Shown here in pieces: positions 1-4,563 of a stretch of 5,128 nt of DNA (its first letter is position 1; the number at the start of each line of letters is the position of its first letter). The stretch covers positions 1 to 5,128 of the forward strand of contig JAGXHP010000093.1 of assembly GCA_024636135.1 (NCBI GenBank). Reading direction: 5' to 3'. This DNA is from Chloroflexota bacterium (GTDB lineage Bacteria > Chloroflexota > Limnocylindria > QHBO01). The notes beneath the pieces were generated by a model. The model was given only the letters and a program-made list of their open reading frames with translations, did no database searches and was not told where the DNA came from. The position numbers and the translations under genes were made by a program.

Positions 1-1421
1 GGCGTGGCCCCGCCGAGCTGCGCCCGGCGCTCCTGCATGTACTGGATCTCGGGCGCGTCAGGCCCCGGGTGGTAGTACGGAGCCTCCTTGAGCTTCTCGT
101 CGGGGATCGGCAGCTCGAGTCGATCGCGGAAGACCCTGAGCTCGTCGGCCGTGAGCTTCTTGGCCTGGTGGGTGACGTTGCGACCCTCGATGCCCGGGCC
201 AAGCGTCCAGCCCTTGACCGTCTTGGCCAGGATCACCGTCGGCGCACCCTTGTGCTGGACCGCCGATGCGTAGGCCGCGTAGACCTTGCGATAGTCGTGG
301 CCCCCGCGGCGCAGGCGGGCGAGGTCGTCGTCGCTGAGGTGCTCGACCAGGGCGCGGAGTCGCGGGTCGCCGCCGAAGAACTTCTCCCGAATGGTGGCGC
401 CGTCGCTCACCGCCATGTGCTGATAGTCGCCATCCAGGGTCTCGTTCATGCGATTCAGCAGGACGCCGTCGGTGTCGCGCGCGAGGAGCTCGTCCCACTC
501 ACGCGCCCAGATCACCTTGATCACATTCCATCCGGCCCCGCGGAACACGGCCTCGAGCTCCTGGATGATCTTGCCGTTGCCGCGCACCGGACCGTCGAGG
601 CGCTGGAGGTTGCAGTTCACGACGAACGTGAGGTTGTCGAGCCCCTCGCGTCCGGCGAGCGACAGGGCGCCCACCGACTCTGGCTCGTCCATCTCGCCGT
701 CCCCCAGGAACGCCCAGACGCGCGACTGGCTCGTGTCGGCCAGGCCTCGCGCGGCCAGGTAGCGGTTGAACCGGGCCTGGTACACGGCCGAGATCGGGCC
801 GAGCCCCATGCTCACCGTCGGGAACTGCCAGAAGTCCGGCATGAGCCGCGGGTGCGGGTAGCTGGACAGCCCGACGTCGGGGGTGAGCGCCTCGCGCCGG
901 AAGTGGTCGAGATTCTCCTCGGTCAGCCTGCCCTCGAGGAAGGCCCGCGCATAGATGCCCGGCGCGGCGTGTCCCTGGAAGTAGATCTGGTCGCCCGCGC
1001 CGTTGTCGGTGCCGCGGAAGAAGTGGTTGAAGCCGATCTCGTACAGGCTGGCGGCGCTGGCATAGGTCGACAGATGGCCGCCGATGCCCTCGAAGCGGGT
1101 GTTCGCGCGCAGCACCATGGCCAGCGCGTTCCAGCGGATCAGCCGCCGGATCTTGAGCTCCATCGCCTCGTCGCCGGGGAAGTACGGCTCCTGCTCGGGG
1201 CTGATCGTGTTGATGTACCGGGTCTGTGTCAGGGTCGGCAACCCGACCTGCAGCTGTCGCGCGCGCTTGAGGAGCTTGAAGACGACGAATCGCGCGCGTT
1301 CGGGTCCGGCCGCCTCGACCAGGGAGTCGAGCGACTCGAGCCATTCCTGCGTCTCGACCGGATCGGTGTCCGGGAGCTGCTGCTTGAACTGGTCGAAGAT
1401 CTCGTGAATCGGCTGCTGCAT
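1..1421 (-). CDS. aceE: Pyruvate dehydrogenase E1 component, homodimeric type (N-terminal half, cut by left window edge)
   Basis: This is the thiamine-diphosphate-dependent E1 subunit of the cytoplasmic pyruvate dehydrogenase complex. It decarboxylates pyruvate and acetylates the lipoyl group of E2. The window holds 473 complete codons of a protein normally near 890-900 residues, with no frameshift or stop. The protein starts MQQPIHEIFDQF and follows E. coli AceE closely from memory. Visible landmarks are TRYINTI, then GGHLS with H116 and QGHAAPG with H151 (equivalents of E. coli H106 and H142). Next come LSSYPHPRLMPDFWQFPTVS and the ThDP/Mg motif GDGEMDEPES (G240-D241), which closes with NCNLQ (N269-Q273); D241, N271 and Q273 match the E. 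coli Mg ligands. NVTHQ with H418 matches the mobile-loop H407. The ATG at 1421 is chosen because homology begins right after it. No clear Shine-Dalgarno precedes it, but a TACCAT hexamer lies 9 nt upstream. It is divergent from the NADH dehydrogenase gene. The C-terminal half is outside the window. Confidence 0.97.
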   Translation of the reverse strand, partial: MQQPIHEIFDQFKQQLPDTDPVETQEWLESLDSLVEAAGPERARFVVFKLLKRARQLQVGLPTLTQTRYINTISPEQEPYFPGDEAMELKIRRLIRWNALAMVLRANTRFEGIGGHLSTYASAASLYEIGFNHFFRGTDNGAGDQIYFQGHAAPGIYARAFLEGRLTEENLDHFRREALTPDVGLSSYPHPRLMPDFWQFPTVSMGLGPISAVYQARFNRYLAARGLADTSQSRVWAFLGDGEMDEPESVGALSLAGREGLDNLTFVVNCNLQRLDGPVRGNGKIIQELEAVFRGAGWNVIKVIWAREWDELLARDTDGVLLNRMNETLDGDYQHMAVSDGATIREKFFGGDPRLRALVEHLSDDDLARLRRGGHDYRKVYAAYASAVQHKGAPTVILAKTVKGWTLGPGIEGRNVTHQAKKLTADELRVFRDRLELPIPDEKLKEAPYYHPGPDAPEIQYMQERRAQLGGAT

Positions 1422-1516
1422 GTCGGACCTATGGTAGCCGCCGAGGCGATGTGATGGCGACACCACCCCGGCGCGGGAGGGCGGTGATCCGGTGCTCGTG
1501 CAATGATCGGCGCGAC
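1422..1516. promoter_or_regulatory. Divergent intergenic region between aceE and the NADH dehydrogenase gene
   Basis: This 95-bp gap must hold the promoters of both divergent genes, unless the NADH dehydrogenase starts further upstream. On the minus strand TACCAT (1436-1431) sits 9 nt before the aceE ATG, a good fit to the TANNNT form of a -10 element with a very short or absent leader. No convincing -35 hexamer lies 16-18 bp behind it. On the plus strand the best -10-like hexamer before ATG 1517 is AATGAT (1502-1507), which is weak. A purine-rich GGGAGGG (1475-1481) is present, but it is too far from ATG 1517 and too close to the in-frame GTG at 1484. No clear operator palindrome was seen. 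Confidence 0.45.
1431..1436 (-). promoter_or_regulatory. Candidate -10 element of aceE (TACCAT)
   Basis: Read on the minus strand, TACCAT matches TANNNT and ends 9 nt before the aceE ATG. A transcript starting about 7 nt downstream would have a leader of only about 2 nt or none. This agrees with the absence of a good Shine-Dalgarno sequence. It is a six-base match with no recognisable -35 partner, so it is only suggestive. Confidence 0.35.
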
Positions 1517-2890
1517 ATGCGAACGATCTATCGCTCCGACCCGCCCTGGCCGCACCGGGTCCTCGTGCTCGGCGGTGGGTTCGCCGGAGTGGAGACGGCG
1601 CGGCACCTCGAGAAGCTGACGAGGCGCCGCGACGACATCGAGATCTGGCTCGTCAGTCGCGAGAACTTCACCCTCTTCACGCCGCTGCTGCCGGAGGTCT
1701 GCTCCGGGATGCTGGAGGCACGTCACACCGTGACCGCGCTGCGTGCGCAGCTGCGACGGCCGTCAAGCTGGGCCGTGACAGCGGACGTCCAGCGCATCGA
1801 TCTCGACGGGAAGCAGGTCACGGTCATCGGCGGCGACGGCGACCCGCATCGGCTCAACTACGACACGCTGGTCATCGCGCTGGGCGGTGAGACCGCGACG
1901 TTCGGGATCACGGGCATTCCCGAGTACAGCGTTGGGATGAAGACGCTGGCCGACGCCTTCGCCCTTCGCAATCGGATCATCGAGATGCTCGAGCGTGCAG
2001 ATCTCGAGGAGGACCCGGCCGAGAGGCAGGCTCAGCTGACGTTCGTCGTCGGCGGTGGCGGCTTCTCGGGCGTGGAGACGGCGGGGGAGGTCGAGGACTT
2101 CGTGCGCCGAGTGCGGCGCCGGTACTACGCCAAGATCCCGGCGGACGGCCCACAGGGTCACATCGTCGAGCTCAATGATCGCCTCCTGATGGAGATGCCG
2201 GAGGGGATGGGCGAGTACGCCGCCGAGAAGCTCGAGAAGCGCGGATACCGGATCCACACCGGCACGGCGATCAAGGAGGTCCGGGCGGACGGGGTGATCA
2301 TCGGGGACGGCGAGTTCATCCCGTCGCGGACCGTGATCTGGACCGGCGGTGTCCGGCCCTCGCCGACCGTGCGCGAATCGGGGATCGAGGTCGACAAGGC
2401 CGGCCGCGCTCTCGTGTCATCGGCCATGGAGACCAGTCGAGAGGGCGTGTGGGCCATCGGTGACTGCGCACTCGTGCCGAAGGTCGGCGAGGAGGGCGCG
2501 TACCACGCCCCGACCGCGCAGAACGCGGTGCGCGAGGCCAAGCAACTGGCGAAGAACATCGTGGCCTCGATCGACGGCCGAGTCCGGGACATCCGACCGT
2601 TCGAGTACCGCACCATCGGCACGCTCGCCAGCATCGGGCATCGCACCGGCGTCGGCGTGGTGTTCGGGATCAGGGTGCGCGGGTGGATCGCGTGGTTCAT
2701 GTGGCGCGGCTACTACTGGAGCCGCGTTCCCGGCATCGGCGGCAAGGCGCGCGTGGCGCTCGAATGGGGCCTGAACGCGGTCTTCGGCTCCGACCCGGTC
2801 CAGCTCAAGGTCGACTATCCGGGGACCGCCGGGATGGGTCCGTCCGGCACCCGCCGATCGCGGCCGCGATCGACCGATCCACGCGCCTGA
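1517..2890 (+). CDS. Type II NADH dehydrogenase-like FAD/NAD(P)-binding oxidoreductase
   Basis: This is a 457-residue flavoprotein of the NDH-2 family, which passes electrons from NADH to membrane quinone without pumping protons. The first Rossmann motif is VLVLGGGFAGVE at about 15-26 (FAD ADP-binding). The second is FVVGGGGFSGVE at 176-187 (NAD(P)H binding). WTGGVRPSP follows, then AIGDCALVP with G315-D316 contacting FAD, and APTAQNAVREAKQLAKNI. The C-terminal region (GTLASIGHRTGVGVV, then the aromatic stretch IAWFMWRGYYW) resembles the NDH-2 membrane-anchoring end. The open frame extends upstream to GTG 1451. ATG 1517 is preferred because the FAD motif begins about 15 residues later, as is usual, and the upstream codons look non-coding. 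The last dozen residues (RRSRPRSTDPRA) form a basic tail. A general pyridine-nucleotide-disulfide oxidoreductase with another acceptor is possible. It may be transcribed with the small membrane protein gene 18 nt downstream, although that gene also appears to have its own -10 element. Confidence 0.9.
   Translation: MRTIYRSDPPWPHRVLVLGGGFAGVETARHLEKLTRRRDDIEIWLVSRENFTLFTPLLPEVCSGMLEARHTVTALRAQLRRPSSWAVTADVQRIDLDGKQVTVIGGDGDPHRLNYDTLVIALGGETATFGITGIPEYSVGMKTLADAFALRNRIIEMLERADLEEDPAERQAQLTFVVGGGGFSGVETAGEVEDFVRRVRRRYYAKIPADGPQGHIVELNDRLLMEMPEGMGEYAAEKLEKRGYRIHTGTAIKEVRADGVIIGDGEFIPSRTVIWTGGVRPSPTVRESGIEVDKAGRALVSSAMETSREGVWAIGDCALVPKVGEEGAYHAPTAQNAVREAKQLAKNIVASIDGRVRDIRPFEYRTIGTLASIGHRTGVGVVFGIRVRGWIAWFMWRGYYWSRVPGIGGKARVALEWGLNAVFGSDPVQLKVDYPGTAGMGPSGTRRSRPRSTDPRA
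2855..2872. repeat. 18-bp perfect palindrome inside the 3' end of the NADH dehydrogenase gene
   Basis: The half-site CGATCGCGG (2855-2863) is followed at once by its exact reverse complement CCGCGATCG (2864-2872), with no spacer. Symmetry breaks at 2854/2873. It lies within the codons of the basic C-terminal tail and 36 bp before the next start codon. It could be a DNA-binding dyad affecting the downstream promoter, a weak hairpin at the end of the transcript, or a chance product of CGATCG-rich sequence. There is no T-run after it. Confidence 0.6.
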
Positions 2891-2895
2891 CTCGC

Positions 2896-2901
2896 TAGAC
2901 T
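2896..2901 (+). promoter_or_regulatory. Candidate -10 element for a leaderless transcript (TAGACT)
   Basis: TAGACT fits the TANNNT consensus of sigma-70-type -10 elements and ends 7 nt before the ATG at 2909. Transcription would therefore start at or next to the A of the start codon. No Shine-Dalgarno sequence lies in the 18-nt gap, which supports leaderless translation. No good -35 hexamer was found at 16-18 bp; the nearest, TCGACC (2870-2875), is 20 bp away. Confidence 0.5.
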
Positions 2902-2908
2902 GCCCGCC

Positions 2909-3256
2909 ATGTCACGCGAGGAACGGCGCCAGTACCAGCGCCAGATGAAGAGCATGGAACGCGGTGCGTCGCTCCCGCCGGCGGCGCAGGCACGAGCCGA
3001 GCGGAATGCGGCACGCCGCGAGGCCCGCCGCGCGGCGACCGGGCCCAGGGCGCCGTCGTCCCGTCGCTTCTGGATTCGCGTCACCGTGGTGGCCGCCGCC
3101 GCCGGATTCCTGGCCTTCAGCTTCCAGTGGCCGAACATGCCGTTCGCCCTGTACGTTGGGATCGGGGTGACCCTGGTCGTGCTCGCGCTGGCGTACGGAT
3201 TCCGGCTTCTGCGGCGCCGGTCTCGACCGCGCGAAGATTGGCCGCGGGCCAGTTGA
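2909..3256 (+). CDS. Small membrane protein with basic N-terminus and two transmembrane segments
   Basis: This 115-residue protein is not assigned to a named family. Residues 1-53 are strongly basic and polar (MSREERRQYQRQMKSMERG, then an Ala/Arg-rich stretch to about 53) and should be cytoplasmic, partly helical. Two hydrophobic segments follow, at about 54-73 (FWIRVTVVAAAAGFLAFSF) and 79-101 (FALYVGIGVTLVVLALAYG), joined by a short QWPNMP loop. The end is again basic (RLLRRRSRPRE). By the positive-inside rule both termini are cytoplasmic and the loop is outside. ATG 2909 is chosen because TAGACT lies 7 nt upstream, it is the first in-frame start after the preceding stop, and there is no Shine-Dalgarno sequence. 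The gene follows the NADH dehydrogenase by 18 nt in the same direction. Its function is unknown; the basic N-terminus could bind nucleic acid, ribosomes or acidic lipid, but nothing in the sequence decides this. Confidence 0.75.
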   Translation: MSREERRQYQRQMKSMERGASLPPAAQARAERNAARREARRAATGPRAPSSRRFWIRVTVVAAAAGFLAFSFQWPNMPFALYVGIGVTLVVLALAYGFRLLRRRSRPREDWPRAS

Positions 3257-3303
3257 CCACAGGTCCACAATAGGCCGGTCACACTTCGCTGGGAGACCCG
3301 GGC

Positions 3304-3594
3304 ATGGGCGATCATTCCCACGACGATCACAGCCATTCGCACGACCCTGCGGTTCACGATCACGACGATCGTGACGAGCACGACAGCTTCGCGAAGGGCC
3401 AGGGCGGCGAGGAGGCAACGCTCGACAAGGACCATCGCGGCGACTTCGCCGAGGGCCAGCAGGGCGGCCACTCGAGCGTCCACGACGAGCGGCGCGGCGA
3501 CTTCGCCGAGGGCCAGGAGGAAGAGGCCGGCCACGAGCACGCCGATGAGCAGCACGGCGACTTCGCGCGCGGGCAGGAACGCGATCCTCACTGA
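3304..3594 (+). CDS. Small His/Asp-rich protein with four FAxGQ repeats
   Basis: This 96-residue, very hydrophilic protein belongs to no family I recognise. It has 15 histidines. Residues 3-27 are almost entirely His, Asp and Ser (GDHSHDDHSHSHD, then HDHDD), like metal-binding His-rich segments. The rest is built from a repeat of about 19 residues whose core is G-D-F-A-x-G-Q: DSFAKGQ (27-33), GDFAEGQ (46-52), GDFAEGQ (65-71) and GDFARGQ (85-91). The invariant Phe residues are F29, F48, F67 and F87. A loose DE(H/R/Q) precedes most cores. There is no signal peptide, membrane segment or cysteine, so it is probably cytoplasmic and largely disordered. GGGAG at 3291-3295, 8 nt before ATG 3304, is a plausible ribosome site, and the matching repeats argue that the frame is real. 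Zn, Ni or Cu binding is an inference from composition; the Phe-containing core could equally be a repeated peptide ligand for a partner. Confidence 0.7.
   Translation: MGDHSHDDHSHSHDPAVHDHDDRDEHDSFAKGQGGEEATLDKDHRGDFAEGQQGGHSSVHDERRGDFAEGQEEEAGHEHADEQHGDFARGQERDPH
3382..3576 (+). repeat. In-gene tandem repeat coding for four (G/D)(D/S)FAxGQ cores
   Basis: The cores lie at 3382-3402, 3439-3459, 3496-3516 and 3556-3576, with periods of 57, 57 and 60 nt. Copies two and three share an exact 24-nt block (3436-3459 and 3493-3516). Copies one and four have diverged at the DNA level but keep the protein motif. This pattern suggests duplication of a 57-nt unit, a recent one for copies two and three, with selection on the Phe-Ala-x-Gly-Gln core. 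Confidence 0.85.
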
Positions 3595-3649
3595 ATGCTG
3601 AATAACGCTCGCGACGCGAGGCGGCTGACCCGAAGGAGGTGCCCGTCGC

Positions 3650-3706
3650 CGATCTAAACGTTGGGTGATCCGGCCGCGCCCACCTGAGCGTCCGGCCGGC
3701 AGATCG
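3650..3706 (+). promoter_or_regulatory. Nested inverted repeat upstream of the aquaglyceroporin gene
   Basis: The outer arms are CGATCT (3650-3655) and AGATCG (3701-3706), 6 bp. The inner arms are CCGGCCG (3670-3676) and CGGCCGG (3693-3699), 7 bp. A further CGC/GCG (3677-3679/3688-3690) can pair across a 2-nt bulge, leaving an 8-nt loop. On the 3' side the inner and outer stems are separated by one nucleotide, on the 5' side by 14. In RNA this gives a bulged hairpin ending 14 nt before the Shine-Dalgarno of the channel gene. It could be a terminator of upstream transcription or a leader regulator. No U-run follows, and chance pairing in GC-rich DNA is possible. Confidence 0.4.
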
Positions 3707-3720
3707 AGCCAATGCACCGA

Positions 3721-3726
3721 GAGGGA
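3721..3726 (+). promoter_or_regulatory. Ribosome binding site deciding the start of the aquaglyceroporin gene
   Basis: GAGGGA lies 6 nt before ATG 3733, a normal distance. The in-frame ATG at 3712 lies upstream of this site and has no Shine-Dalgarno or -10 hexamer behind it, so 3733 is the better start. Confidence 0.65.
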
Positions 3727-3732
3727 ACTGGC

Positions 3733-4470
3733 ATGCTCACCGATGGCTTTCAGATCATGCTCGCCGAGGTATTCGGCACCGCGGTCCTGATCATCCTTGG
3801 CGACGGCGTCGTCGCTGGCGTCCTCCTCACCCGATCCAAGGCCCAGAACGCGGGCTGGATCGTCATCACCACCGGCTGGGCCCTCGCTGTCGCGATCGCC
3901 GTCTACTCGATCGTGAACCTGACGGGTGCGCACATCAATCCGGCCGTGACCATCGGCCTCGCGTCGATCGGCCTGACCGACTGGGGCGTTGTGCCGTGGT
4001 ACCTGGTGGGACAGTTCGTCGGTGCGTTCATCGGCGCCGTAATTGTCTTCCTCCACTACATGCCGCACTGGGCGGAGACGGAGGATCCGGGGCTGAAGCT
4101 CGCGGTCTTCTCGACCGGTCCGGCGATCCGCAACACGGTCTCGAACCTGGTGAGCGAGATCATCGGCACGTTCATGCTGGTCTTCGGCGTGCTGGCAATC
4201 GTTCAGAACGAGCTGGCACCGGGTCTCGCCGCGCTGCTCATCGGCTTCCTGGTGTTTGCCATCGGCCTCTCGCTCGGCGGCCCGACCGGCTACGCGATCA
4301 ATCCGGCCCGTGACCTTGGTCCCCGGATCGCCCACGCGGTCCTGCCGATTCCCGGCAAGGGAAGCTCGGACTGGTCGTACAGCTGGATCCCCGTGGTGGG
4401 GCCGATCGTCGGTGGCATCCTCGGGGCCGTCGTGTACCAGACGGTGTTCACGAACTACCTCCTCGGCTGA
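3733..4470 (+). CDS. Aquaglyceroporin, MIP family glycerol facilitator-like channel
   Basis: This 245-residue inner-membrane channel should passively conduct glycerol, dihydroxyacetone or similar small polyols, and possibly water. Six hydrophobic helices and two half-helices are evident. The first NPA box is in GAHINPAVT (N69-A71). The second is in GYAINPARDLGPR (N190-A192), with R193 and the D194 typical of glycerol facilitators. Aligned by eye with E. coli GlpF, the aromatic/arginine filter is W49, G178, Y187 and R193, against W48, G191, F200 and R206. That is a glycerol-type filter with Phe replaced by Tyr. The protein is shorter than GlpF (281 residues), mainly through a shorter extracellular part and C-terminus. 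ATG 3733 is preferred over ATG 3712, which would add seven residues, because GAGGGA sits 6 nt upstream of 3733. The dihydroxyacetone kinase gene begins 93 nt downstream on the same strand, supporting a role in three-carbon substrate entry. It is glpF-like, but orthology is not certain. Confidence 0.93.
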   Translation: MLTDGFQIMLAEVFGTAVLIILGDGVVAGVLLTRSKAQNAGWIVITTGWALAVAIAVYSIVNLTGAHINPAVTIGLASIGLTDWGVVPWYLVGQFVGAFIGAVIVFLHYMPHWAETEDPGLKLAVFSTGPAIRNTVSNLVSEIIGTFMLVFGVLAIVQNELAPGLAALLIGFLVFAIGLSLGGPTGYAINPARDLGPRIAHAVLPIPGKGSSDWSYSWIPVVGPIVGGILGAVVYQTVFTNYLLG

Positions 4471-4487
4471 CGTTCGGCCACGGACTA

Positions 4488-4516
4488 GAACGCGGCGGGT
4501 GACACCCGCCGCGTTC
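4488..4516 (+). terminator. 13-bp perfect hairpin between the channel gene and dhaK
   Basis: GAACGCGGCGGGT (4488-4500) and ACCCGCCGCGTTC (4504-4516) are exact reverse complements around a GAC loop. The stem is very GC-rich and begins 17 nt after the channel stop codon. It is followed by CCATCTC rather than a T-run, so it is not a canonical intrinsic terminator. It may be a U-less terminator, a partial terminator, or an mRNA-stabilising processing structure that lets the channel and kinase be made in different amounts. It lies about 30 nt upstream of the dhaK ribosome site. Confidence 0.75.
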
Positions 4517-4547
4517 CCATCTCAACGACGCGCAGCGCTCGTAACGG

Positions 4548-4553
4548 AAGGAG
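4548..4553 (+). promoter_or_regulatory. Ribosome binding site of dhaK
   Basis: AAGGAG within GGAAGGAG (4546-4553) lies 10 nt before ATG 4564. It is a strong Shine-Dalgarno at a slightly long spacing, and it confirms the start that homology predicts. Confidence 0.75.
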
Positions 4554-4563
4554 CGACGATCGA

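Larger units (their letters stand above)
3595..3732 (+). other. Leader region before the aquaglyceroporin gene
   Basis: This 138-bp stretch has no credible ORF. It holds, in order: a short GC hairpin at 3608-3620 (CTCGC/GCGAG around GAC) just after the stop of the repeat-protein gene; a near-perfect Shine-Dalgarno AAGGAGGTG at 3633-3641 with no start codon at the right distance; a nested inverted repeat at 3650-3706; and the Shine-Dalgarno that serves the channel gene (3721-3726). No clear -35/-10 pair could be picked. I compared it mentally with common riboswitch signatures (TPP, cobalamin, fluoride, c-di-AMP, glycine, SAM) and found no match. Confidence 0.5.

Noticed and set aside
69..1454. 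461-codon open frame on the plus strand across the left third
   Set aside because: It is the antisense shadow of aceE, kept open by GC-rich third positions. The minus-strand frame matches AceE motif by motif, while this one shows no family features.
1451..1516. Upstream start at GTG 1451, ATG 1454 or GTG 1484 for the NADH dehydrogenase
   Set aside because: The added residues (Arg/Cys-rich) do not resemble an NDH-2 N-terminus. The GGGAGGG near 1484 is too close to act as its ribosome site.
3253..3290. TTGACC (3253-3258) with CACACT (3280-3285) as a promoter for the His-rich gene
   Set aside because: The spacing is 21 bp, too long for a standard promoter, and the -10 hexamer lacks the leading T. 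TAGGCC at 3271 is too close.
3354..3374. 8-bp inverted repeat TCACGATC/GATCGTGA inside the His-rich gene
   Set aside because: It arises from alternating His and Asp codons (CAC/GAC/GAT) in a repetitive coding segment, so symmetry is expected by chance.
3595..3720. Known riboswitch in the channel leader
   Set aside because: None of the conserved core strings of the riboswitch classes I can recall are present in the expected order.
3712..3732. ATG 3712 as the start of the aquaglyceroporin
   Set aside because: There is no ribosome site before it, while ATG 3733 has GAGGGA at 6 nt and begins just before the first membrane helix.
2815..4335. 506-codon open frame on the minus strand
   Set aside because: It crosses antisense to parts of four plus-strand genes, including the clear aquaglyceroporin, and its translation is low-complexity Arg/Ala/Asp-rich sequence.
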